A stretch of DNA of 64,000 bases from Thermomonas sp. GTDB lineage: Bacteria; Pseudomonadota; Gammaproteobacteria; Xanthomonadales; Xanthomonadaceae. The stretch covers positions 124,001 to 188,000 of the forward strand of contig JADKKV010000005.1 in NCBI GenBank assembly GCA_016720345.1, in the 5' to 3' direction. Made by a program: the position numbers and the translations under genes. Below, piece after piece: positions 1 through 8,085 of this stretch; the stretch's first letter is position 1, and every line of letters begins with the position of its first letter. Below the pieces are notes generated by a model. The model worked only from the letters and a program-made list of their open reading frames with translations, was not told where the DNA came from and made no database searches.

Positions 1-585
1 CTGCTGGGCCTGCTGTCGCTGCCCGGGATCTGGCTGGTGGTCGGCGGCGTGCCCGCGGGCATGCATGCGGGCATCGTCGCCGGTGTCGCTTCGGCACTGC
101 TGGTCGCGCTGTTCGGCGTACTCAACAAGCGCATGGTCGATGGCGGCGACCCGCTGACCGTCACCGCGCTGGAACTCGGTGCCGGCACCCTGGCCTTGAC
201 CCTGCTGGCGCCGCTGATGCCGCTGCTGGTCCCCGCCTTCGCCGGCCCGCTGCTGGTGCTGCCCTCCGGCATGGATGGGTTCTGGCTGGTGCTGCTGGCG
301 CTGGCCTGTACCCTGTTCCCGTTCGCGCTGTGCCTGGTCGCGCTGCGGCATCTCTCCGCGTTCACCGCCCAGCTGTCGGTCAACCTCGAGCCGATCTACG
401 CCATCGTGCTGGCCGCGATCCTGTTCGGCGAGCAGCAGGAGCTCAGCGGCGAGTTCTACGCAGGGGTGGCGATCATCCTCGGCGTGGTGTTCGCGCAGGG
501 GCTGCTGGCGGGCCGGCGCAGGCAGGCGCACGCCGAGCATCCGGAAACGCTGGCGGTCGCCGAATCCAGGCAGGTGGCCGATTGA
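1..585 (+). CDS. EamA/DMT-family transporter, C-terminal part
   Basis: The reading frame is open from base 1, so the start lies upstream of the window; 194 residues are visible. The protein is very hydrophobic, with about five or six predicted membrane segments. The last two are preceded by EPIYAIVLA and GEQQ, a pattern typical of the second EamA repeat of drug/metabolite transporters. The tail is hydrophilic and Arg/Ala-rich, as expected for a cytoplasmic C-terminus. The family exports small metabolites or amino acids; the substrate cannot be told from this fragment. The next gene follows after 37 bp on the same strand. Confidence 0.82.
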   Translation: MLGLLSLPGIWLVVGGVPAGMHAGIVAGVASALLVALFGVLNKRMVDGGDPLTVTALELGAGTLALTLLAPLMPLLVPAFAGPLLVLPSGMDGFWLVLLALACTLFPFALCLVALRHLSAFTAQLSVNLEPIYAIVLAAILFGEQQELSGEFYAGVAIILGVVFAQGLLAGRRRQAHAEHPETLAVAESRQVAD

Positions 586-622
586 TTCGCGCGCGGGCGC
601 CGGACATGGCAGGCTAATCGGC

Positions 623-2224
623 ATGTACCTCAGCTATTACGGCCTGCACGAGCCGCCGTTCTCGATCACCCCGGACCCGCGCTTCGTCCACCTCAGCGAG
701 CGCCACCGCGATGCATTGGCGCACCTGCTGTTCGGCATCGACAAGGGCGGTGGCGGCGGCTTCGTCCAGCTCACCGGCGAGGTCGGCACCGGCAAGACCA
801 CGCTCAGCCGGCTGCTGCTGGAGCGCCTGCCGCGGGACGCCCGCGTGGCGCTGGTGCTGAACCCGCGGCAGAACGCGGTGGAGTTGCTGGAGACGATCTG
901 CGAAGAACTGCACATCAACATCGACGGCAAGCGTGGCAGCACCAAGGCGCTGGTCGACATCCTCAACGCGCACCTGCTGGTCGCCTATTCGAAAGGCCTG
1001 CGCGTGGTGCTGCTGATCGACGAGGCGCAGAACCTGCCGGCGGATGCGCTGGAGCAGGTGCGCCTGCTCACCAACCTGGAAACCGATACCCAGAAGCTGC
1101 TGCAGATCCTGCTGCTGGGCCAGCCGGAACTGCGCGACATGGTGGCCAGGCCGGAACTGCGCCAGCTGGCCCAGCGCATCACCGCGCGCTACCACCTGAC
1201 CCCGCTCGACGCCAAGGAAACCGGCGAGTACCTGCGCCACCGCTGGCGCGTGGCCGGCGGGCAGAAATTCCCGTTCGACGCGAAGGCGGTGCAGCGCATG
1301 CACCAGCGCTCCGGCGGGGTGCCGCGCCTGCTCAATGTGATCGCCGAACGCGCGCTGCTGGCCGGCTATGCGCGCGATGCGACCGTGATCGATGCCAGGC
1401 TGGTGGATGCCGCCGCCAATGAAGTGCTGCAACCCGCCGCCAGGCAACCCTGGTGGCCGTGGCTGGCCACGGCGGCGGGCCTGGCGGCGATCGCGCTGCT
1501 GGCGATGCAGTGGCGGGACCGTCCGTTACCGACGATTGAAGCGGGCAACACGGTCGCGGCGGCGTCGACCAACGCACCGCAACCTGCCACGACACCGGCG
1601 GCCACGCGCGTCGACGTGCTCGATGCCGCCGGACTCACCCAGCTGATCGGCGCCACCGGCGACACCCCGGTGCCCGCGTGGCAGCACCTGCTCGGGTTGT
1701 GGGCGCTACCCGCGGGCAGCATCACCGTGGATCCCGCGGGCCCGTGCACGCCGGCCTCCGCGGGCGACGTGCACTGCGTGCAGGGGCGCGCGAAGCTGGG
1801 CAGCCTGCTGGCGCTGGACCGTCCGCAACTGCTGCGCCTGCAGGATGGCGATGCCAGCGCATGGGCGCTGCTGCTGGGCGCGGATTCGCGCAAGCTGCGC
1901 CTGCGCATCGGTACCCGCACCTTCGACCTCGACCGCGTGCTGCTGCAATCGCGCTGGACCGGCGACTACGCCGGCCTCTGGCGCGGACCGGCGATGCTGG
2001 GCAAACCGCCGCGCATGGGCGATGCCGGCCCGGCGGTGGACTGGCTGCGCCAGCGGCTTGCGGCAGGCGCGCCGGGAACCGCCTACGACGACGCGCTGCG
2101 CGCGCACGTCACCACCCTGCAGGACGCGCGCGGCCTGCCGGCGGACGGCATCGCGGGGCCGCTGACCCTGATGGCGCTGGCCGACGATCCACCCGGCCCG
2201 CGCCTGCTGCGCGTACTGGACTGA
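623..2224 (+). CDS. gspA: GspA/ExeA-like AAA+ ATPase with peptidoglycan-binding domain
   Basis: 533 residues. The start MYLSYYGLHEPPFS is the classic N-terminus of the GspA/ExeA family; the frame is open further upstream but that part has no family resemblance. A Walker A motif (GEVGTGKTT, about residues 52-60) and Walker B (VVLLIDEAQNL) mark the cytoplasmic AAA+ ATPase. One membrane span follows near residues 275-295, and the periplasmic C-terminus ends in a PG_binding_1-type segment (RMGDAGPAVDWLRQRL). In type II secretion GspA works with GspB to open peptidoglycan for insertion of the secretin. gspB follows after 4 bp, so the pair is co-transcribed. No other gsp genes are in view. Confidence 0.9.
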   Translation: MYLSYYGLHEPPFSITPDPRFVHLSERHRDALAHLLFGIDKGGGGGFVQLTGEVGTGKTTLSRLLLERLPRDARVALVLNPRQNAVELLETICEELHINIDGKRGSTKALVDILNAHLLVAYSKGLRVVLLIDEAQNLPADALEQVRLLTNLETDTQKLLQILLLGQPELRDMVARPELRQLAQRITARYHLTPLDAKETGEYLRHRWRVAGGQKFPFDAKAVQRMHQRSGGVPRLLNVIAERALLAGYARDATVIDARLVDAAANEVLQPAARQPWWPWLATAAGLAAIALLAMQWRDRPLPTIEAGNTVAAASTNAPQPATTPAATRVDVLDAAGLTQLIGATGDTPVPAWQHLLGLWALPAGSITVDPAGPCTPASAGDVHCVQGRAKLGSLLALDRPQLLRLQDGDASAWALLLGADSRKLRLRIGTRTFDLDRVLLQSRWTGDYAGLWRGPAMLGKPPRMGDAGPAVDWLRQRLAAGAPGTAYDDALRAHVTTLQDARGLPADGIAGPLTLMALADDPPGPRLLRVLD

Positions 2225-2228
2225 GCCG

Positions 2229-2867
2229 ATGTCGCTGATCCTCGAAGCCCTGCGCAAATCCGAAGCCGAGCGCCGCCGCGGCAGCACGCCGGACGTGGCG
2301 ATGGAACTGCCGCCGGTACCCGCGGCGCGTGCGCGCGCCACGCCGGCCTGGGTGCTGCCCGCCTTGGTCATCGCGATCTTCGCGTTGCTCGCCGGCGGCT
2401 GGTGGTCGCAACGCGACACCGGCGGCGATGCCATGACCCAGGCCGCTGCACCGGCCGTCGCGGAACCCCTGGTCGATACGCCCGCACCGCCGGTGGTCGT
2501 GGCACGCGCGGAGACACCAGCCGCCCCGCCAGCAACCCCGGCACCGATGCCACCGGCCGCCGCTCCGGCTCCGGCACCCGCGCCCACCGCGGCCATCGCC
2601 CAACCCGCGCCGCCGCCGGCCCGCCCGCTGCCACCGCCGATGCCGGCAGGGACGCGCGAAGTCGCCGACATCGACGCGACCTCGCTGCCGCCGGTGAAGC
2701 TGAGCATGCACATGTGGGACGAATCGCCAGCGCGGCGCTTCGTCATCCTCGACGGCCAGCGCATGACCGAGGGCGACCGCAGCGGCGGGCTCAGCGTGGT
2801 CGCGATCGAACGCGATGGCGTGGTGGTGGAGCGCAACGGCCAGCGCGCGCGCGTGCCGTTGCCCTGA
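2229..2867 (+). CDS. gspB: General secretion pathway protein B
   Basis: 212 residues. Begins MSLILEALRKSEAERRRG, the hallmark N-terminus of GspB, with a single membrane span at about residues 41-59. A long Pro/Ala-rich periplasmic linker (about 70-150) leads to a compact GspB C-terminal domain (PPVKLSMHMWDE ... GQRMTEGD ... RNGQRARVPL). It partners GspA in the inner membrane to support secretin assembly of type II secretion. The start lies 4 bp after the gspA stop, so the two are translationally close. Confidence 0.9.
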   Translation: MSLILEALRKSEAERRRGSTPDVAMELPPVPAARARATPAWVLPALVIAIFALLAGGWWSQRDTGGDAMTQAAAPAVAEPLVDTPAPPVVVARAETPAAPPATPAPMPPAAAPAPAPAPTAAIAQPAPPPARPLPPPMPAGTREVADIDATSLPPVKLSMHMWDESPARRFVILDGQRMTEGDRSGGLSVVAIERDGVVVERNGQRARVPLP

Positions 2868-2888
2868 TCGGCGCTGCGCCGCGGCGGC

Positions 2889-3263
2889 TTATTCGCCCAT
2901 GTAGCAGCAGTTGAGCTTGTTGCCGTCCAGGTCGCGGAAATAGGCCGCGTAGAAGCCGGGGTAACGCTGCCCGGGCGCGCCTTCATCGCTGCCGCCCAGC
3001 TCGATCGCCTTGGCGTACACCGCATCCACCTGTTCGCGGCTGCTGGCGCCGAGCGCCACCATGCAGCCATTGCCGACCGTGGCGGCCTGCTTGTCGAACG
3101 GATAGGTGATGCCGAGCCCGGCACCGGCTTCCGAGTTGCCCCAGGCGATGAAGTAGTCCGGCTCCTCCATGAATCGCTTGGCGGCGAGTGGCGCCAGCAC
3201 CGCATCGTAGAAGGCGGCGGCCTTGGCCAGGTCGCGGGTACCGAGGGTGGCATAGGCAAGCAT
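2889..3263 (-). CDS. VOC-family (glyoxalase/bleomycin-resistance fold) protein
   Basis: 124 residues. The start MLAYATLGTRDLAKAAAFYD is preceded by GGAG at good spacing; an in-frame extension further upstream looks non-coding. A single vicinal-oxygen-chelate unit is visible: the LGTRDLAKAAAFYDAVL opening, and near the end YFRDLDGNKLNCCYMG, where the D-x-D-G-N-K turn is typical of the family. Small stand-alone VOC proteins of this type are common and mostly of unknown substrate. It ends 21 bp from the gspB stop, in convergent orientation. Confidence 0.85.
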   Translation of the reverse strand: MLAYATLGTRDLAKAAAFYDAVLAPLAAKRFMEEPDYFIAWGNSEAGAGLGITYPFDKQAATVGNGCMVALGASSREQVDAVYAKAIELGGSDEGAPGQRYPGFYAAYFRDLDGNKLNCCYMGE

Positions 3264-3330
3264 GCGGAGGTCTCCTGTGGGCGGGAGCGGCAGCCTACAC
3301 CCGCCGCGCCTTGGCCGGTATGCTCGATCC

Positions 3331-3552
3331 ATGCAGACCCTCGATTTCGAACTCGACCGCGACTTCGTCGAACTCAACCAGCTGCTGAAGCTGGCCGGCC
3401 TGTGCGACTCCGGCGGCGCCGGCAAGCAGCTGGTGGCCAGCGGCGCGGTGCGGGTGGACGGCAGGCCCGAGGACCGCAAGACCGCGAAGATCCGCGCCGG
3501 CCAGGTGGTGCGCGTGGGCGATGTCGAGATCCGGGTGGTGGCCGCCGCCTGA
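3331..3552 (+). CDS. S4-domain RNA-binding protein (YbcJ-like)
   Basis: 73 residues, almost entirely one S4 RNA-binding domain: ELNQLLKLAGLCDSGGAGKQ, then VRVDGRPEDRKTAKIRAGQVVRVGD. This matches the small YbcJ/RlbA-like family, which binds structured RNA; a role in ribosome or tRNA quality control is possible but not shown. I chose the ATG that gives the typical N-terminus MQTLDFELDRDF. Divergent from the VOC gene (67 bp between starts). Confidence 0.85.
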   Translation: MQTLDFELDRDFVELNQLLKLAGLCDSGGAGKQLVASGAVRVDGRPEDRKTAKIRAGQVVRVGDVEIRVVAAA

Positions 3553-3634
3553 TTTTTTCGCGGGGTGGTGTGAGGTTCCGCGCGCCGGTGCGAATCATGG
3601 TTCCGACAGGCGCGCGCAACGCGCCGGGGATGCC

Positions 3635-4156
3635 ATGGATACCATCGCTGCCATGACCGCGACAGACGATCGCCGCGACGCCTTCAGCGCCCTGCTGCAG
3701 CGCCATCGCGGGATCGTGTTCAAGGTCGCCAATACCTATGCGCGGCTGGCCGAGGACCGCGACGACCTGGCGCAGGAGATCGCGGCCCGGCTCTGGCACG
3801 CATACCCGAAGTACGACCCGGCGCGCAGCTTCAGCACCTGGATGTACCGGGTGGCGCTGAACGTGGCGATCAGCCATGTGCGTGAGCAAACCGTGCGCGA
3901 CCGCCATGACGCGGTGCCATTGGACGAAGGCATGCACGACCTCGCCGATGCCGGCGGCGTGGACCACGAGCGCGACCAGCACATCCGCCTGCTGCAGGGC
4001 TTCATCCAGCGGCAGCCGCCACTGGAGCGCGCCTTGCTCCTGCTCTATCTCGAAGATCGCCCGCAACGTGAAATCGCGGAGATCCTCGGCCTCACCGAAA
4101 ACAATGTCTCCACCAAGATCGGACGCCTCAAGCAGCGCATCCGCGACGAACCCTGA
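3635..4156 (+). CDS. Sigma-70 family (ECF-type) RNA polymerase sigma factor
   Basis: 173 residues. Region 2 spans about 25-85 (HRGIVFKVANTYARLAED, then DDLAQEIAARLW and FSTWMYRVALNVAISHVR). Region 4 is a helix-turn-helix near the C-terminus (REIAEILGLTENNVSTKIGR). Region 3 is absent, as in ECF sigmas. The chosen ATG has GGGGA 4 nt upstream; a second in-frame ATG at 3653 is possible. The 222-residue membrane protein 14 bp downstream is almost certainly in the same transcript and could be its regulator, but no known anti-sigma motif (ZAS or RskA type) is visible. Confidence 0.88.
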   Translation: MDTIAAMTATDDRRDAFSALLQRHRGIVFKVANTYARLAEDRDDLAQEIAARLWHAYPKYDPARSFSTWMYRVALNVAISHVREQTVRDRHDAVPLDEGMHDLADAGGVDHERDQHIRLLQGFIQRQPPLERALLLLYLEDRPQREIAEILGLTENNVSTKIGRLKQRIRDEP

Positions 4157-4170
4157 CCGCACAGGACCAC

Positions 4171-4839
4171 ATGGACGCCATCATGGAACTCGACGAATTC
4201 AAATCCGCCTGGCAGGCGCTCGACCGCCGCCTGGAACTGGACAACCGCCTCAGGCTGCACGACCTGCGCGAGCGCACCCTGCACAAGACGCGCGGCAACC
4301 TGCGCCCGCTGTACTGGGGCCAGGTCGCACAGACCCTGTTCGGCCTGATCTTCATCCTGCTCGCCGGGCTGCTGTGGATGAGCCACCCCGCGCATGCCTC
4401 CACGATTGTCGCTGGCGTGCTGGTGCATGCCTATGGCGTGCTGACCATCATCGGCGCCGGCGTGGTGATCAGCGTGATCGGCAAGGTCGATCATGCGAGG
4501 CCGGTGCTCGACATCCAGAAGCAGTTGCTGCGCATTCGCACGCTGTACATCCGCAGCGGGATGGTCGCCGGCCTGCCGTGGTGGTTCCTGTGGATCGCGA
4601 TCCTGCAGGTGCTGGCCGGCCTGGGCGATGTCGACCTGCTGGCGAAGGCGCCGTCGCTGGTGTGGAGCGGCTACGGCATCGGCATCGCCGGCCTGCTGGC
4701 GACATGGTGGTTCCACCGCTGGGCGCGACGCCCCGAACGCGGCGAGTTCGGCCGCAAGATGGACGACAGCCTGACCGGCGGCAGCCTGCGCAAGGCGCTG
4801 GCCCAGCTCGAGGAACTCAAGCGCTTCGAGCAGGAATGA
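4171..4839 (+). CDS. Four-TM membrane protein paired with ECF sigma factor, unknown function
   Basis: 222 residues. The N-terminal 45 residues are hydrophilic and helical (LDEFKSAWQALDRRLELDN). Two membrane spans follow at about 50-70 and 80-100, a charged loop (KVDHARPVLDIQKQLLRIRT), two more spans at about 130-150 and 165-182, and a charged C-terminal helix. It lies 14 bp after the sigma gene. The N-terminal cytoplasmic helix plus membrane anchor is the layout expected of a membrane-bound anti-sigma factor, but this is inference from position only. An in-frame ATG at 4183 is an alternative start. Confidence 0.75.
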   Translation: MDAIMELDEFKSAWQALDRRLELDNRLRLHDLRERTLHKTRGNLRPLYWGQVAQTLFGLIFILLAGLLWMSHPAHASTIVAGVLVHAYGVLTIIGAGVVISVIGKVDHARPVLDIQKQLLRIRTLYIRSGMVAGLPWWFLWIAILQVLAGLGDVDLLAKAPSLVWSGYGIGIAGLLATWWFHRWARRPERGEFGRKMDDSLTGGSLRKALAQLEELKRFEQE

Positions 4840-4846
4840 GCCGCGC

Positions 4847-4872
4847 GCGGCGATGCCGGCCGGCATCGCCGC
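4847..4872. terminator. 26-bp perfect palindrome behind sigma/membrane-protein operon
   Basis: GCGGCGATGCCGG followed directly by its reverse complement, 7 bp after the stop of the four-TM protein. It would fold into a strong GC hairpin with a tiny loop. No T-run follows, so it is either a Rho-assisted stop, an RNA-stability hairpin or a protein-binding palindrome. Confidence 0.45.
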
Positions 4873-4936
4873 CCTGCTGGAAGTTGGCTGGCTTCGGGCA
4901 CGTTGCAAGCATCACGGGCGCGACTAGCGTGACGCC

Positions 4937-5092
4937 ATGGACGCGAAGACGGCGGAAACCGCGATGAAGAAGATCCTGGTTGGCCTGGCCGTGGTCGCCA
5001 TCCTGTGCATGGTTGGCGGCGCCGGCTACCGCTTCGGCCAGTACCTGGCGGAGCGGGACGCACCCGTTCGACAGGCGAATGCCGGCGCCTGA
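4937..5092 (+). CDS. 51-residue single-TM peptide, unknown
   Basis: A short open frame starting MDAKTAETAMKKILVGL. A hydrophobic stretch at about residues 13-30 (ILVGLAVVAILCMVGGAG) is followed by YRFGQYLAERDAPVRQ. It resembles an N-terminal membrane anchor without the rest of a protein, or a small membrane peptide. It lies 97 bp after the four-TM protein and its stop is 1 bp from that of the convergent gene. No clear Shine-Dalgarno. I do not recognise a family. Confidence 0.5.
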   Translation: MDAKTAETAMKKILVGLAVVAILCMVGGAGYRFGQYLAERDAPVRQANAGA

Positions 5093-5093
5093 A

Positions 5094-6188
5094 TCAACGC
5101 GGCGCTTCGGTACGTTCCACGACCGCCGCATCCGTCGCCTCGATCGCCTCGATCGCCTCCGGCTCGGCAGCCAGATGGGGAATCTCGAGGATCGCGCCAT
5201 CGAGTTCCGCCATCGGGCTTTCGTCCGGGCATTGCGGGTCGGGGAAGCCGAAGTGGCGGCGCAGGGCCATGCCGCAGGCATTGATGTCGACCACGTCCTG
5301 CGCGGCCTCGTCCTCCGGCTGCATGCAGCGGGCGTCGTAGGCGCGGCGGAATGCGTCGCGGCGGGCCACGAAGTCGTTGCCGCAGCGGCGCGCCAGGCGG
5401 ATGCGGTTGAGGTCGTCTTCCACCGCGTTCGCGCCCGCCAGCCCGTACTGCTCAAGCTCGCCGGGGGCGAGGATCCGCAAGGTGCGGTTGGGCACGGTGG
5501 TCATCAGGTCGTAGACCTCGGCGGATGCGCCGTTGCGCTCCAGGTAGTTGCGCAGGTTGTCGCTGATCGTACGCAACTCCTCGCCCAGTTCCCTGCGCGA
5601 GGTCGCCGCCGAGCCGACCCGGATCATGCGGTGGATGCCGACCGGCCCGGCCACCACGCGCATGTCGCCGGCGGCCAGCAGCAGCACGCAGGCGCTGTGG
5701 CAGGACGAGTCGCCGCGCACCCAGATCGTCCAGTCGTTCTCGCCGATGGCGTCGCCGGCGCGGATCGCGGCTTCCACGTGGCCGCCGGCGGAATCGATGT
5801 CGAGGATGCGCTTGCCGATGCCGAGGTCGGTGGCGACCTTGCCGGTGCGTTCGGCCAGCGCGGCGAAACTGGTGGTGACCTTGCCCTGGTAACGCAGCCG
5901 CACCAGCCCGGTGCCGCGGCAGTCCTGCATCGCTTCGCGCAGGTCGACGTAGGCCAGCGACAGCACCGGCCGGCCGTCGCCACTGGCGTAGTCGGCGCCG
6001 CAGTCGATCCAGGCGTCGCCCGCTTCCAGCCGGGTCGGCGACCAGTCGATCCCGGCCTGCTCCTTGCGCTGCACCGCCGGTGCCGCCTGCGCGCCCTGGT
6101 CGACGCTGGCGCCGGTCTGTTCCTCGGGCGGGCGAGCACAGGCGACCACGGCCAGGCACAGCGCAAGCGGGATCCAACGAAGCGACAT
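5094..6188 (-). CDS. Periplasmic ClpP-fold-like lipoprotein
   Basis: 364 residues. The N-terminus is a lipoprotein signal ending in the lipobox AVVAC, so it is probably lipid-anchored. The middle (about 95-200) resembles the ClpP/crotonase-like fold of COG3904-type periplasmic proteins: DIDSAGGHVEAAIRAGDAI, then a Ser flanked by Cys (SSCHSACVLLLAAGD), then VGIHRM with a His where a catalytic His would fall. The C-terminal half contains several Cys and ends in an acidic Glu/Ala/Ile-rich tail. It may be a serine protease-like protein; the substrate is unknown. Convergent with the one-TM peptide gene. Confidence 0.7.
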   Translation of the reverse strand: MSLRWIPLALCLAVVACARPPEEQTGASVDQGAQAAPAVQRKEQAGIDWSPTRLEAGDAWIDCGADYASGDGRPVLSLAYVDLREAMQDCRGTGLVRLRYQGKVTTSFAALAERTGKVATDLGIGKRILDIDSAGGHVEAAIRAGDAIGENDWTIWVRGDSSCHSACVLLLAAGDMRVVAGPVGIHRMIRVGSAATSRRELGEELRTISDNLRNYLERNGASAEVYDLMTTVPNRTLRILAPGELEQYGLAGANAVEDDLNRIRLARRCGNDFVARRDAFRRAYDARCMQPEDEAAQDVVDINACGMALRRHFGFPDPQCPDESPMAELDGAILEIPHLAAEPEAIEAIEATDAAVVERTEAPR

Positions 6189-6345
6189 CGGGCGAACCGG
6201 TCGGGGATTTGCGGGCAGTCTAGTGCGCGGCGGCAACGGGCTGCCCAACCAGCGATGAATCGCGATCATGGCCTTGCGTCGTGACGACGCGGCCGGCTGC
6301 GGCCGCGGGCTGCGTTTGCAGCAACGAGTCATCGGGGAGACACGC

Positions 6346-6867
6346 ATGAAGCACCAGCACGAGCGGTCCGCGGCCGTGGACGGCCCGGCGGGCATTCGCG
6401 ACAAGGGCGGCTGGTTCATCTACCTGTTCTTCGGCATCCACATGCTGATGTTCGGCCTGTCCGGCTTCGTGATGGCGTATTCGGCGGACCGGCCCGAGCT
6501 CACCTTCCTGTACATGCACGGCGGCATCGCCATCGTGGTGTACACGGTGTTCTACCTGGTGATCTTCGGCCTCGACGAGGTCCGCTGGATGCTGATCAAC
6601 GCCGCGCTCGGCATCCTCGGCATCTACTCGCAGGTCGGCTGGATCCTGGAACGCTTCGGCAAGCGCATCGACGACTATCGGTGGCAGGTCCACGTCATCC
6701 CGTTCCTGTACTACGTGCTGTACACCTTTTTGCTGCGCCAGTTCCTGCTGGACGTGACCCGCAGCCGCGACAACCCGAAGCGCCGCGCGCAGGTCAACAA
6801 CGCCTACGTGGTGGTCTCGCTGCTGGTGTACGGCCTTGTCCTGTGGCGCATGCGCGACGGCGGCTGA
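6346..6867 (+). CDS. Conserved membrane protein, unknown
   Basis: 173 residues. ATG with GGGGAGA 6-11 nt upstream. After a hydrophilic N-terminus (about 20 residues) come four hydrophobic segments: YLFFGIHMLMFGLSGFVMAY, then IVVYTVFYLVIFGL, MLINAALGILGIY and VVVSLLVYGLVLW. A charged loop (RSRDNPKRR) precedes the last span. I do not recognise a named family. It ends 9 bp from the convergent DUF1615 gene. Confidence 0.7.
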   Translation: MKHQHERSAAVDGPAGIRDKGGWFIYLFFGIHMLMFGLSGFVMAYSADRPELTFLYMHGGIAIVVYTVFYLVIFGLDEVRWMLINAALGILGIYSQVGWILERFGKRIDDYRWQVHVIPFLYYVLYTFLLRQFLLDVTRSRDNPKRRAQVNNAYVVVSLLVYGLVLWRMRDGG

Positions 6868-6876
6868 GGCACGCGC

Positions 6877-7971
6877 TCAGCGCGCCATGCAGTGCTTCCA
6901 GCGCGCCTCGACCCGGCTGGCGAACCACGCGGTGGTCAGCTTGCGGCTGATCTTCGGGCTTGCCAGCGCGATGTCCGGCACCCGCGCGCGCGCCACCGGC
7001 CTGCCTGCGCCCTTGCCGTCGGCAAGCGCGAACACCCGCCGGTACAGCGCGGTGTCCGCGAACCCGGCGGCGTCACCACTGGCCAACGCCGCGCGGATGC
7101 CGGCGGCATCCATCCCCAGCTGCGGCGCGATCGCGCGCAACGCGGCCTCGGTCGCGCCGGGCCGGTCGATCGGCGCGCCGGGCGTCAGCAGGTCACCATC
7201 GCGCGCGAGGCGGGTGCCGCTGGCGATCGCCGCCGCCTGCTGGAATGCCGCATTGCGGCTTGCATACCAGCCGGCATTGAAATCCGCGAACCGGTACAGC
7301 GGCGCCTGGTAGTCGGCCGGATAGCCGAGCAGGTGCTTGATCCCGAAGTACAGACCGCCGCGCCGGCTGAACACCTCGCCGCGCACGGAGCCATCGAGCG
7401 GATACGGGTAATCGCGCAGGTGGCGCTGGGCGAAATCGATGCGCACCTGCATCGGCCCGCCGGTCCGCACCGGGTTGAAGCGCGCGAACAGGCGCCGGCC
7501 CATCGGCACCCTGCGGGTCATCTCCTCGAACAACGCGGACAGCTCCTGCTCGGTGCGCAATGCCTGGATGCGTTGCGCATAGGTGCGGCCATCGGCCGAA
7601 CGGAAGCGCAACCCGGCCTCGACCATGAACGTCGGGATCCGCAGCCGTTCCGCGCGGCGGTCGATCTCCGCCCGCGCGATCCTGGCCAGGCCCGGCACCG
7701 GCGGGTCGGCGCGATAGCCCGACTCCTGCTCGACCACCGCCAGCACCGCGCACAGGTTGGCGCTGCTCGGCTGCAGGTTCTGCGCCGCGAACGCGGCCTG
7801 GATGTCGCGCGCCCAGCCATCGCGCTCGTGCAGGGTGGCCGGCAGCTTGCGCAGCAGTTCGGCGCGCACGTCCTCCGGAGCAGGCGCCACGTCGCAGGCG
7901 GACAGGCAGGCGATCCCCAGGCAAAGGGCGAGCCACGCGAAAGGTCGGGGACGTCGGGGATCGTGCGTCAT
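6877..7971 (-). CDS. DUF1615 lipoprotein
   Basis: 364 residues. The signal sequence ends in the lipobox LSAC. The body matches the DUF1615 family as I know it: LCAVLAVVEQESGYRADPPVPGL near residue 75 recalls the E-S motif of lysozyme/transglycosylase folds, followed by ARFNPVRTGGPMQVRIDFA and GVYFG-like (GLYFGIKHLLGYP) segments. The ESG core and the ADFNAGWYASRNAAFQ motif make a periplasmic cell-wall role plausible, but activity is not established. The family is usually 350-380 residues, so it is full length. Confidence 0.82.
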   Translation of the reverse strand: MTHDPRRPRPFAWLALCLGIACLSACDVAPAPEDVRAELLRKLPATLHERDGWARDIQAAFAAQNLQPSSANLCAVLAVVEQESGYRADPPVPGLARIARAEIDRRAERLRIPTFMVEAGLRFRSADGRTYAQRIQALRTEQELSALFEEMTRRVPMGRRLFARFNPVRTGGPMQVRIDFAQRHLRDYPYPLDGSVRGEVFSRRGGLYFGIKHLLGYPADYQAPLYRFADFNAGWYASRNAAFQQAAAIASGTRLARDGDLLTPGAPIDRPGATEAALRAIAPQLGMDAAGIRAALASGDAAGFADTALYRRVFALADGKGAGRPVARARVPDIALASPKISRKLTTAWFASRVEARWKHCMAR

Positions 7972-8085
7972 GCGGCGCTGCCGGCGATTTCGCGCAGAGG
8001 CTAGCAGTCCGTGCTGAACCGCGGCCGAGTGCGCGCGCTCGACCGGAAATCCACTGCAAGCGCGCTCCGCCTGCGATCATGGGCG

